Source of the DNA: Marivirga lumbricoides
Lineage (GTDB): Bacteria; Bacteroidota; Bacteroidia; Cytophagales; Cyclobacteriaceae
Direction: 5' to 3'
DNA length: 64,000 bases
Assembly (NCBI RefSeq): GCF_014636295.1
Contig: NZ_BMEC01000009.1
Location: forward strand, 221,355 to 285,354
In this document: positions 1 through 12,200 of the stretch, piece after piece
Layout: each line of letters starts with the position of its first letter
Position numbering within the stretch: the stretch's first letter is position 1
Notes under the pieces: model-generated
What the model was told of the DNA's origin: nothing
Database searches by the model: none
What the model saw: only the letters and a program-made list of their open reading frames with translations
Program-made: the position numbers and the translations under genes

Positions 1-219
1 GCCAAAGGTTAATACCAAATCACTTAAAATGCAGGCCAAACCACTCCTGACTTTAGCTGATCAGTGATTCTTATTTTATCTAGTATTGTTCAAGTAGAAA
101 CATTTTTTCTTTTAGAACTATTTTACTAATTTTAATAGTCAATTTCTTAAACTCATTATACTAAAGGTTATTTTCACATCAAACTCACCTAATATTTACT
201 AATACACCCCAATCATAAA

Positions 220-948
220 ATGAATGTTTTAATATTAGGAGCCACTTCGGATATGGCTAAAGCATTAATTGAAGAGTTAGCTAAAGAAAAACATAAATTC
301 TTTCTAGCAGCAAGAAATGTTAAAAGATTAGAACCCTTTTCGAAGAATCTCAAGATCAAGTTTGATGTTACAGCAGATTTGATTGAATTTGATGCACAAG
401 ATTTTAATTCCCATGAAATAATTTACAATCAAATTAACCCAAAACCAGATTGGGTTATAAGTTTCATTGGTTACTTAGGAGATCAAAATAAAGCCTCAGG
501 TAATTGGCAGGAATCAAAACATATAATCGATACAAACTATTCCGGAGTGGTTTCCATTTTAAATATTGTAGCTCAAGACATGTCGGCTAGAAATGCAGGT
601 GTTATTGTTGGCGTTTCATCCGTTGCCGGTGATCGTGGAAGAGGGAGTAACTACTTGTATGGCAGTGCAAAAGCAGGGTTAAGCGCATACCTTTCCGGTT
701 TACGAAATAGTTTATATAAGCAAGGTGTGCATGTAATGACGGTTAAACCAGGCTTTGTTGATACACAGATGACAGCCGGCCTCAATTTGCCTAAACCCAT
801 TACCGCTAGCCCTTCTCAAGTTGCAAAGGGAATTATAAAGGGAATTAAAAAACGAAAAAATGTGATTTATCTCCTCCCTCTATGGAGATTAATAATGTTT
901 ACCATAAGAAATATCCCAGAGTTTGTTTTTAAAAAGCTAAAACTTTGA
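220..948 (+). CDS. SDR-family oxidoreductase, DprE2-like
   Basis: A 242-residue short-chain dehydrogenase/reductase. The N-terminus has a Rossmann nucleotide-binding strand with GATSDMA (7-13). The active site is visible as S134 in GVSSVAG and Y147-x3-K151 in YLYGSAK, with N107 in the expected helix. Length and sequence style resemble the reductases that finish 2'-epimerisation of polyprenyl-phosphoryl sugars (DprE2 type), but no FAD-dependent DprE1 partner is visible; it could lie left of the window. The C-terminus (about 215-242) is hydrophobic then basic, suggesting membrane association. The stop overlaps the start of the next gene by four bases (TTGA), so the two are probably translated together. 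The SDR assignment is secure; the substrate is inferred. Confidence 0.85.
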   Translation: MNVLILGATSDMAKALIEELAKEKHKFFLAARNVKRLEPFSKNLKIKFDVTADLIEFDAQDFNSHEIIYNQINPKPDWVISFIGYLGDQNKASGNWQESKHIIDTNYSGVVSILNIVAQDMSARNAGVIVGVSSVAGDRGRGSNYLYGSAKAGLSAYLSGLRNSLYKQGVHVMTVKPGFVDTQMTAGLNLPKPITASPSQVAKGIIKGIKKRKNVIYLLPLWRLIMFTIRNIPEFVFKKLKL

Positions 949-1541
949 AACGAAACCTTGCCTTATTCGATTTTGACGGTACTATTTCCCGGAAAGATTC
1001 GATGATAGAATTCCTTAAATTTTACTGTGGAAGCAGCAAAGTCTATGTAGCCTACCTTTTACACCTCCATTGGCTACTATTAATGCAAATAGGGTTTATT
1101 GAAAAAGGAAAGGTTAAAGAGAAAATTTGGCATTACCTTCTAAATAGTAAGGCTATTAGCTCCTTCCAGAACAAAGCCCGATTCTTTTCATTAAATATAT
1201 TACCAGCGTTTTTATATAATGAAGCACTTCAAAGGATACAGTATCATAGGGATCTGGGAGATAGAATTATAGTAGTATCTGCCTCCGCAGAAGAATGGCT
1301 AAAACCATGGTGTGATATAAACAAATTAGAGCTTATAGCTACAAAACTGGAAAAGAAGGATGGTAAACTTACAGGGAAAATGATGACTCCGAATTGTAAA
1401 GGGCCAGAAAAAGTAAAAAGAGTAAAAGAATTCTTGAAAATTGAGGATTACTCATACATATCCGCCTATGGGGATTCCGCTGGAGATAAAGAAATGTTGC
1501 AATTAGCTCACTACCCCTTTTATAGGAAATTTAGAAAATAA
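945..1541 (+). CDS. HAD-superfamily subfamily IB phosphatase
   Basis: A 198-residue HAD hydrolase. Motif I is FDFDGT (residues 8-13), motif II is the serine in VVSASAEEW, motif III is the lysine in the CKGPEKVKR stretch, and motif IV is GDSAGDKEM. A mainly helical cap lies between motifs I and II, as in the IB group (SerB-like and related phosphatases). The start is TTG at 945, overlapping the stop of the SDR gene; no ATG gives a better N-terminus because the catalytic motif begins only eight residues in. Pairing of a HAD-IB phosphatase with a DprE2-like reductase suggests work on a lipid-linked sugar or its phosphate, which is inference. Confidence 0.85.
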   Translation: MKRNLALFDFDGTISRKDSMIEFLKFYCGSSKVYVAYLLHLHWLLLMQIGFIEKGKVKEKIWHYLLNSKAISSFQNKARFFSLNILPAFLYNEALQRIQYHRDLGDRIIVVSASAEEWLKPWCDINKLELIATKLEKKDGKLTGKMMTPNCKGPEKVKRVKEFLKIEDYSYISAYGDSAGDKEMLQLAHYPFYRKFRK

Positions 1542-2067
1542 CTTATGATAAGAAATGGTTGTTTTTTAAAATCAATTCAGGTTATTATAGGCGCCTCATG
1601 AAAAATAATTTTCACTTATAAATTATGTGTTTTTGTCTCTATATTGATATTTACAAGATTTAAATCTTAGTATAAAACCTCAACAAACGGAAATTTTATT
1701 GAGCATTGAGGTTAAATTCTAGTTACAACCTGAGTTCGATTAATAAAAAGCCCCCCTGCATCACCAAATCGGTAACGCTCTGCCGGACTTTGAAATAAAT
1801 TAAGAATTTAACTTAGATTTATAGCATAAGCCAACTCAATAAAAAAGACACTATTCCAACATGCTGTTGAAATGAACAGATTTCCACCTCCCGATAATGA
1901 TCGGGACAAGTTGTGTGGGAATGACGATCCTAATTGTAATTTGAGTAAGAAAAACCCTGTCTTACTGCACAAATACCCGAAAAGCCCCAGGTCTTTTGCT
2001 CACTCACCAGAAGCAAAAAAACGATCTCAATCAACAGGCACTATGTATTTGTCATCACCACAAAGCA

Positions 2068-2213
2068 GGCAATTATCGTCATCCCAGAAATTTTTGGAGA
2101 GCAACGGAAAAAATTATCAGGGATCTTTTCAATGAAATGAAATTTCATTACCTGACTTTTCTAGAATAATAGAAAAGATTGCTTTGTGCCTGGCAATGAC
2201 TGTTTAATTGTAG
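2068..2213 (+). repeat. 146-bp direct repeat, copy 1
   Basis: Starts with GGCAATTATCGTCATCCCAG and ends with CTGTTTAATTGTAG. It is identical over 146 bases to 2469-2614, at a spacing of 401 bp. Similarity continues past the exact block through the hairpin at about 2248-2268. It includes a short self-complementary stretch around AATGAAATGAAATTTCATT. Confidence 0.95.
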
Positions 2214-2468
2214 GTTTATAGCAAAGGCAATTCTATAAAAAGACGTTATTTCAACATGCTGTTGAAATGGACAGATTCCCTTCTGCAAGGGAATGACGTT
2301 CTAATTGTAATTTGAGTAAAAAAACTATCTTATTACACAAATGAACAGAAAAACCAAGGTCTGTGGCTCACAGACCTTCCCCTTTTTGCTGGACTGTAAG
2401 CCGCAGACCAGTGGAAAAGAAAGACTTAAATAAGCAAGCACTAAATGCTTGTCACCACCACAAAAGCC

Positions 2469-2614
2469 GGCAATTATCGTCATCCCAGAAATTTTTGGAG
2501 AGCAACGGAAAAAATTATCAGGGATCTTTTCAATGAAATGAAATTTCATTACCTGACTTTTCTAGAATAATAGAAAAGATTGCTTTGTGCCTGGCAATGA
2601 CTGTTTAATTGTAG
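2469..2614 (+). repeat. 146-bp direct repeat, copy 2
   Basis: Identical to 2068-2213. After one mismatch the similarity resumes into a second hairpin at 2650-2670. A degraded third copy of the end of the unit can be recognised near 2975-3010 (AGATTGCTTCGTTTCTGGCAATGGCT). Confidence 0.95.
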
Positions 2615-3206
2615 TTTTATAGCAAAGGCAATTCTATAAAAAAGAAGTTATTTCAACATGCTGTTGAAATGGACAGATTCCCACCTCCCGATAATGATCG
2701 GGACAAGTTGCGTGGGAATGACGGTACTAATGGTAATTTGGGTAAAAAACTATCTTATTGCACAGAGCACCTGGGACAAAAAGATTGCTTAGTACCTCAC
2801 AATAACCAGTTGATTGGAATCTTCTTTCTAAAGACTTCTTTTTCTAAAGGGGTATACTATTATTGCTCACTCAATATCGGGTTATTCCGAATTCCATATG
2901 CGCAACTTGTTGAGCCTTTGAATGAAGGAATCTGCGTGCTATGAAATGCTATTGAGAGGTTGGCGGTCTACTAATAGAATAGAGAAGATTGCTTCGTTTC
3001 TGGCAATGGCTATTAATTGCAGGAGATTAGCTGAGTTAGATTAATAAAATGGCGCGTCCCTGCCTCGCCCAATCGGAAACGCTCTGACGGACTTTGAAAT
3101 AAATTAAGCATCGAACTCAAGTTTACAGGGATTATTGAACCAAATTTTAATTTTATATCTTTCCTGATAAAAGTTTGGGACAGGACAAAAGATGCAATAT
3201 AAAAGG

Positions 3207-3246
3207 TTCATAAACTGCTAAAACATTCAGTTTAGCAGTTTATGAA
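3207..3246 (-). terminator. intrinsic terminator of the 3124-aa gene
   Basis: Perfect 16-bp inverted repeat (TTCATAAACTGCTAAA and its complement) with an 8-base loop, 25 bp past the stop codon of the giant minus-strand gene. On the minus strand it is followed by CCTTTTATATT. It separates that gene from the repeat cluster. Confidence 0.85.
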
Positions 3247-3270
3247 AGCTTATTATTTTTAATGGAATAG

Positions 3271-6200
3271 CTAATTAACTAATAGTCTCTTCATGTAAAC
3301 TTTATTCATATACATCATTCTTACCACATATGTACCTGAAGATAGATGATTTACCATAACCACACTCTCCTTATTACCTTTTCGAACGATATCAGAATAA
3401 ACTTCCCGACCAGCTAAATCAACGATTTTGACAAGAACATCTTCCTCTAAAACCTGGTTAAAAACAACATTAAAATCCTGATCCGCAGGGTTAGGATAAA
3501 TATTTAAATCTAAAGTAGCAGAGTTCGTATTAGAAGTGATATAATATTCATAATTATCAGATATAATTTCACAAATACCATTACTCACTTTTACTGAATA
3601 AACACCCGGTTCTGAAACCGGTAAACTTTGATGAATAGCATCTTCTATAAGCTGACCATTAAAGTACCATTGATTTCCATTTTCACTACTGGAAAATAAT
3701 GAGCCATCTTTAAAGTTGATAACAGGCTCGTCCAGCTTTTCAACCAAAATCTCTATTACTTCTCTTTTGGAACTTTCACAGCCATTTGAGTTAACAGCAG
3801 CATAATAATAGGCAGTAGAGCTATTTAATACAGGAGATTCAAATTGTAAAGAGGATGTCTCCAAGATAGGATCTTCGTCAAATTCGTCTGAATACCATCT
3901 GAATGAAAGATTTGAAGCTGTAGGGTTTATAGTAATATGGGCAGAATTTCCTGAGCAAATTGTTATTGGATCCACAGGGTTAACTTCAGGTTGCTTTGAT
4001 CTTTCTATAACTATAGAATTATTAAGAACTTTCACCCCACAATTTCTAAATCCTGCTTCTACTAAAACTACATTTTCACCATAATTAAGCTTTTCAGAAT
4101 CAATAACTAAAGTAAGATCATTTCCTGTAGCTTTAACCATATTATTTTGCTCTTCCCCATTTACAATTAAACTGTAAAGAGCATTTTTTTGAGAGCCCTT
4201 AATGGTTAAAGTTACTTGATCGTCTTCACAAATGCTCTGAGATGATTGTGTAAGAGTTAAACTTTGATCAATCTCTGGTTTTCTAATAATTAGTGTAAAC
4301 CTACCAACCCCAGATGGGTCACCTGCATGCTCTACATCAAAAGCATAACTTGTTTGGAGAGTAACATCTACTTCAGTTTGTAAAAAATGATCGATTAAAG
4401 TAAATTCTTCATTGTCGTGAAAAGTCTCCAATTTTTCAAAACTGATCTTATAATTCCCCGGAGCCAGGTTAGAAGTTAAAATAGCTATACTATCACTACA
4501 GAAATTATTTGGTAAGTGATTGACAGCTAAATCAACACCATCAGCAGACGCTGTAGCAATATTGAAAATATCATTTGTACGTTTTCTGCCGTGTATAGCT
4601 CCATTGTAAATTCGTGAGCCAGCTTCACTATACAGAATAAAAGCCTTATCTTCTATTCCATCTTTCGCTAATCGTATAGTAAACTGAACTGGCTGCTGTA
4701 CAGCATTTCTGTAAAATACTGCACTATTAGTATTTACTTTAGCAGATTCAGAGATAATTAATTGCGGATTACTATCAATTGCCTGAACCCAAAATCCCTG
4801 ACCTATAGCTACCTCACCATTGAATGAAGAATCACTCACTCCTCCACCCGCATAAAAATATTTACCTCCACCGGGGTAGTCTGCATCCCAGATTGATAAC
4901 ACAGGACTTAAATTGCTGCTAGTCCATCCTTCTCCCCCCCATTGAATTGGCGATTGATAAGGGTTAGCAACTAAATTCCATCCATCTCCTACTCCATCAT
5001 TAGCAGTAGGATCATTAGTACCTTCTGCTAAAAGATTAAACTCAAAGTCGCCTTGTACAGGCTCTCCTACTAATTCAAGTCTTAAAGGATTTTTTGTGTC
5101 ACGGGTGAATACTGAAAAACCTTTACCAACTTCCATTATTTCCTGATTACTTGTAGTAGGAAAAGGCATCCAACCACTTACCGTATTTTCATCATAATAA
5201 TGAACAGATGGATTAGCTGTTAACCCCGGACCGGTAGAACGTCCTGAAAAATTACCAGTGATGGCAATATGTTCTTGCCAATCGGCCACAGTTGCATTTC
5301 TAACCGTACTACCAAAATATCTATACATCCTGTTAGGTGGTGCTGAGACATACCTCTGAGCTTTTATCTTTCCTCTAATTTCACCCCTGTTTTGAATTTC
5401 ACTAATGTAAGCTGTTCCTTCTGCATCAGAAACCATTGTTAGATTGCCCTGAGCATCAACTATACCATCCCTTACCTGAAGTTCATCTGAAATATATAAA
5501 GGTGAATTAATTTCTATTTTACCGGAATTTGCCATATCAGTTAAAAGCATTTTTAAAGTATCGCTTCCTGCCTCAAAATGTAAATGAGATGTTAAAGTGC
5601 TTCGAGAACGAAATTCTAAACTTCCATTATTGGTCTTAAGCCTGCCAGTTTGATTTTGAGAATTGATTATTCCTCTACCATCTATAATCAGATTATGATG
5701 ACCAATATTTAAACTAGCTCCCTCTTCAATTACTAAACCTCCTCCGGAGGCATTACCCAACTGTATCTGCATTTCCGGATTATTAGAATCAAATACAACT
5801 TCTGCTCCTTCACCAATCCGTAAATTAAATAAGTTAATATTATCATTAAGCACTTCAATATGTTGCTCTCCTGTTCCTGCCATCACTAAGCTCAACATTT
5901 TTTCAGATGGAATTGCAGATCCTACTCCATGAAAGGAAACAGTTCCTTTAGCTACTATATTTGTACTGTTAGGATCCACACCATTTAACTCTACACCATC
6001 TTCCACGCTTAAGGTTCCCTCAATAGTAAGATTGCCTGATCGAAACTGTTTAGTTGCTCCAGTGTTACCTCCTAAAATAAGATTGCCATAGGCAGAAGTA
6101 GGAATATTATTATTTAATGCATTGAAACTAACCGTAGATGAAGGGTGCATCTCTACAAATTCTGGTGCTGCATCAACATTTATAAAAATGCCAGCATTTT

Positions 6201-9200
6201 CTAAAGCAGAAATAGCACCTTCAAAACCAGCATCAATGGTTAAAGACACATCATTAGATACTATAAGTTTAGACCCCGTTCCTGAAATTGTCCATTCACC
6301 ACTCAATGTAGCCGTTCTATTTAATATGAATTCATTATTGTTTAAAGTAAAATCTGCTGGAGAAGTACCACTTCCATCGGTCTGTGTATTCCAGGTTCCC
6401 GGACTGTTTAAACTTCCTGAAGGTAAGGAGTAGTATGTAATAAAGCCATCAGCTGGATCAGAAGTTGATATTTTCAAATCATTAGAAAAAGCAGAATGGT
6501 TACTATTTCTATCAACTGATCTCACCGTAAAAAGATACTCATAACCTGGCACCAGATTAGCTACATTTAAAGACGCTTCTTTGGTGGTAGCAATCATTAC
6601 ACCATTTTGGTACACCTCATATCCACTTAAACTAACATTATCCGAAGCAGTATTCCATAGCAAGTCTAAACTATTTTCAGTAATATTGTTAGCCACCAGA
6701 TTTTGAGGAACAGAAGGTGCTATTTTATCCAAAGCCACATCTGCAGAGCGATGTTCTTCGATTACTAGTGAATTAAAAAGGCCATATTGGGCATCATTTT
6801 CATTAGAAGCATCTACCTCAAATAGAATTGTACTATTATCATCCGGAGTTACATCATGTATAGTAGATGTTCTATACCTATTACTTTTACCGAAACCAGT
6901 AACTGTTTTTTCTCCAACTGTATAATCTGTAATTGCAAATAAAGTACCTCCATGTGACCCCATGAATGTTAGATCATAAACCATACTGTCAGATAAATTA
7001 GATAAACGAAATAAACCTGGTGCAGCATTGGGTTCGAAATAATAGTAAGCTTGCATTACAGCCGCAGGATAAATCAAATCTCCACTTGTAAAGCCATTTT
7101 TATTGTTGCTACCGTCTCCAATATCTTCTATTATCATTTGAATAGGTACAGGGTTACTGGTAAAGTCAACAAGGTTGTTAAACACCAAACCTGTTGTTGG
7201 TACTTTATTGGTATTATTCCATGGCGCACCTGCCTGAAGATAGTCCGAAATATCAGTGTTAACATTGATAAATATCTTATTGTTAAGGGTTACAGCAGCA
7301 ATTTCAGGAGTATATTCTGAATTTCCATCAATTCCCACGGCTCTGATTTTATATATGCGAGGTGCATTTGCAATAAGACCAGTATGCTTGTAATACTCCA
7401 CATCAGGACCAGTAGTGGCTAATAATGTAAAAGCTTTCCCTATTTCATCACTCTGATATATTTCATATCCGGTCTCATTTACAGCATTATCCTGCCATTT
7501 TAATTCTATTTCTGTTTTAGATATACCTCTGGCTTCAAATTTTGAAGGAGCTATAGGTGCTACATCTATTATATTTTCTTTTAAAATTAAAGCATTGATA
7601 AACATAGCTTCAGTGATAGTATTGAATTGGGCTAAGCTTATAGTTATTTCTCCAGCTAAATTGGGTTTGACTCCACTAAAAGATAGAAGGTTATCTTTGT
7701 TTTTAGTTACGTTTACATTGTTTCGGCTTTTGTTCTGAACAGTAAAATTGGTCTCTGTATTTAACCATGCATTACTTGAAGATAAAAGCTCAATTGTATA
7801 AAGTTTTTCTGTATCTAACCCTGTGAGTTTTAAAGAAGCTGAGGAATTATTACTACGCCAGTAATTCTGAAATACTATATCTTCCAGAATAAAGCTATTA
7901 TTGCCGCTCGACATTCCATCTGATGCAGTAGCAGACCATCCAGCACCTATCTCCAAACCTACATTGCCAGCTATCCCATTAAAATTGAGTAAAGAGTTAT
8001 AAGAGGTACCTTGGGCGAAACTTCCAGAGATATTATTCCATGGGGAACCGGCGTTAGAGTTATTGCCAAAATTTAAATAGAAAGTATTTGCAAAAACATT
8101 ATCAATCACCTGAATATTAAATAAAGTTTGTGCACTTAAACCATAAATATCCGTTGCTTCAACAATATTATTACCGTAAAACCCAGCATCTTTTCCTGTA
8201 GGAATAATTGTAAGTACTCCTGTACCATCATTATTATCTACTAGTTCCACAAAATCAGGTAACGAAACAGCCGTGAAAATTATTCCATCATTCTCTGCAT
8301 CAGTAGCACTAAAAGCTATTGAAAGAGTATCACCTACTGATATGGTAACATTTTCGATATTAGTTAAGACAGGAGCACTATTCTGAGTTGTAATAAATGC
8401 CACTGTCGTTTCTGCATTACCAGTTGAATTTACTGCTCTTACTTTATAATAATAAGTAGTATTTCCATTTAAGTTTTCATCAAAAAATGTAGTTTGATTT
8501 AATGGTGCAAATCCTACCTGCGTAAAAGGACCTGTTTCTGAAACATTTGACCTAAAAATTTCGAAACGCTGTTCATTATTTGCGTTATCTTCCCAGGAGA
8601 GTTCCACTTCTGAATTAGATATAGCAGTCAATGTTAAATTAGTTGGTGCAGCTGGAGGTAACCCATCTTCATAATAAACATTCACCTCCATGCTGTTTAG
8701 AATAAAATTACCACTGTTCTCTCCTTGAACCCCTATATTCAGTACTCCATTTTCATCTGGTTTTAAGCTATTAAACACAACAGTATTGCTAGTGTTATTA
8801 AGAACACTTAAAAATTTTGAGGTACCATTAATTGTAAACCTCGTCCGGGTATAAGACAATCCATCATTATTATTCAATTTACCCGCAAAGAAAGTTATAT
8901 CATAATTCAAACCCGGGTTTAGATTCGTAAGTTGAAAATTAGCATTTCCTGCATTCTTTCTAAGAAAATAATCTACTACCTCTGGAATATACAAATCTGA
9001 ATTTAAAGTTGAATTTCCGTACGAATTATACCATTGGCCAGTATTAGATAACACTACATCCTCACCTCCATCATTAGATTCTATAAATCTCTCTCCTTTA
9101 GATCCATTTCCAAAAGAAATATTATTCCATGGAGATGGCGCAACATTGGTTCCAAAATTCACAAATACGGAGTAATTCCTTTTGGCTTCTTCAATATTGA

Positions 9201-12200
9201 TATTAAAACTTTCTTCAGAAAAACCTCCATTGCCATCATCTGCCAAAAGCTTGATATTATTAAAAACTCCTGCCTGATTAATTTCAGTAGATATTGTAAA
9301 GGTACCGATTCCTCCTCCTAAGTCTTCAAAAAAGACAAAGTCGGGTTTATTTGAGACTGAAAGAGTTAAACTACCAAGCGTTTCATCAATTACAGCCACA
9401 TCAAAAGTTACTGTATAACCTTCCTTCATGATAATATTATCAATTGAGCTTATAAATGGATTTTCATTATCGCTAATAGTAATTACAAAGCTTTGAGTAT
9501 CTACGCCTCCAGAACCATCATTTGCACTAATTTCCAGAGGATATTGACCAGCATTACTTATATCTGAATTAACAGTAAGCTGCGCTCTACCATATCCATT
9601 ATCTGACAGTGACATAAAAGCAGGTAAAGCATTTGAAAAGCTAAAAGTAATAGGATCTCCATCCGGATCGTTAGCTATAATTGGCAACTCAAGTGTAGTA
9701 CCATATTTTACTGACCTGTTAATTATTGACTCTATTACAGGAGGATTATTATCAGTAGTAATATTTAACACACTTGTAAAATCAGAAAAACTACCCTCTC
9801 CTTTTGCCCGTATTCTATAATAATAGGTGCGATTCCCCTGTGTTTGTTGGTCCAGATAGGAATTTACATTAGTCGATGTAGTATGAATTAAAGTGAAGGT
9901 AGATACTACTGAGGATGTAGATCTATAAACTTCATACCCCAATTCCGCTGTAGCATTATCTGTCCAGTTTAACCTAACATTACTACTATTCTCTACTATT
10001 AAGCTAAAATTAGCAGGAGATGCAGGAGAAGGAGGGTTACCTGTTGTTGTAGCCGAAATTGGGCCAGTAAAATCTGAGCTGCCATTGAAATTAATAGCCT
10101 TAATTTTATAATAATAAGTAGTACCTCCAGATAAATCACTATCTGTCCATGATGTTTCATTGGCAGCAGATAAATGTACAAGTTGGTAATTAGCATTCTG
10201 ATTAAGAGAGCGATAAATTTCAAAGCCTTCCTCGTTATTACTATTATCTGTCCAATTTAAATCTATTTGACTATTTGATATAATTGTGGCTTGTAAATTA
10301 GATGGCTGAGAAGGAAAGCCGGATAATTCAAAACTATTATTAAACAACCTGTTATCAGGAATAAATTGCTTACTAATACCAGGGCCTTGCCATCTTACCT
10401 CCAGGCATTGTCCTCCACCATTTTCAAACATTAGTACTCTTATTGCAGCCAATCCTACTGGCAAATTAATAACCCCATTTCTTTGCTGACAACCATGTGT
10501 ACCATCATTATCTACAATCAACTGATTATTTATGAACAATTTAGAACCATCATCTGAATTTGTAAAAAAAGTATAATCTCCTGCAGTAGGAATTTCCACC
10601 AAGCCTTCAAAAATGAAAGCGAAACGATCCTCCCGCTCTCTGTTATTCATATTAAAATTATTAACAATGCCTGTTTTAATAACAGTACCATTTGAGACTA
10701 TTTGATCTACACTATTAAAATTATTGTGATGATAATATGTATACTTTAAGCCTTGGCTGACAGAGGTTTTTGCAGTTACCTGATTACTTGCTAATGAAAC
10801 ATTTCCTGTTGCATCTTTCGCCTTTACAACATAACTATATGTTTGGTCAATAGCCAGGCCAGTATTGGTAAATTGGAACTGATCATTTGGCAATGAAGCT
10901 ATTAATGCATTATTTCGAAATACCTCATACCCCACTACACCAATATTATCTGTGGATGCAGTCCATTCCACGCTGACACTATTCGTTGTTGATCCAATTA
11001 GGTTTAAAAAAGGGGCTGAAGGACTTTCACTATCTACCAATGTTGAAGCACTTTCTTCTCTTGTATATTCTGATCCTCCAGAATTATTTACAGCACGCAT
11101 TCTGTAAAAATAATTAGTATTTGCATTGAGCGGAGTATCAACATAAGATTGAGGGTTAGCCCCAGTAGTTGCATTTATTCTCTGAACCAGCTTATATCCT
11201 GAACCACTCTGTACACTTCTATACAATTCAAAAGCTAATTCATCAGATGAATTATCATCCCAGTTGATTACAATACTGTTATCATTTAATAAGTTGACAA
11301 AAAAATTAGTAGGTTTCGCAGGAACATTTAAACCATTTTGTGAGGTGACCACTAATGGTTCGGATGGATCACTAAAACAGGGTTGTGGAGGTGCTTGAAA
11401 TTCTGAGGGTACTGTTTCAGCCTCGTCTTGCCAAGAGGATTCTTTTTCTGTTCTGACACTTACTGCATATTCACCACCATTGGAAGTGGTAAAAACATAA
11501 TTAGTAGCACCCGGAATGATGGTAGCATTTCGGAACCATCTGTAGGAATCCATATTCTGCGGACCAGTGATTTCTACGGATTGTTGACCAGCAATAGTAG
11601 GCAAATTTAGACTCTGGTTACCAAAGCTGGTAGTAGGCTGAGAGGTCTTATTTAAATTTCTATTCACATGTACGGGTTTCGACCACTTAGTCCAAACTCC
11701 ATTAGCACGCTGGAACCGCACATAATAGTACCCAATATCTGTAACATTTATAGTATTAGATCCTGAACCAGTTGCAATATAATTTGTACTGGTAGTATCA
11801 TTTTTAACCCACTGATAATTAGCAAAACCCGCAGTAATTCCGAGAGTAATGTCAATCGGATCATTTTCACAAAAAGAACTTTGCCCATAGAGCACAGTTA
11901 TATCTGTTTTGTGCTTTTCTAAAAACCAGGGAAAAAATTCTGATTTAGAGTATTGAGCATTCCATGTGCCATGTCCAGTAGTAGGCATATAGCTGTATCG
12001 AATGTTTGCTCCCTGCTCTCTCCAACTTATCACTCTATTATTACCTGTGGAGGGTTCGGGATTTTTATCCAAACCACCTTGCGACAGCCAGGTAGGAATA
12101 AACCTTGTAACTCCTGCTACATTACCACCTACCACACCTGACATAGGAAAAATAGCAGCGGCATATTGAGGGTATTGAAAGGCAAATCTCCATACACCTT

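Larger units (their letters stand above)
1542..3270. repeat. gene-free repeat cluster
   Basis: About 1.7 kb with no credible gene. It contains an outer pair of diverged direct repeats (about 1731-1812 and 3032-3116, sharing CTTTGAAATAAATTAAG), an exact internal 146-bp repeat, three copies of a TTTCAACA-TGC-TGTTGAAA type hairpin unit, and CCCGAT-AATG-ATCGGG hairpins. The nested arrangement suggests repeated insertion or duplication of a small non-coding dispersed element. Reading frames of 74-91 codons inside it are made of repeat sequence and are not believed. Confidence 0.8.

Noticed and set aside
1872-2135. 87-codon frame in the repeat cluster
   Set aside because: It is composed of repeat sequence, runs through hairpins and ends inside the 146-bp repeat; the predicted protein is low-complexity and has no family resemblance.
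2669-2944. 91-codon frame starting in the third hairpin unit
   Set aside because: Its first residues are the same repeat-derived stretch as the frame at 1872 (MxRFPPPDNDRDKL), which comes from a palindromic DNA unit, not from coding.
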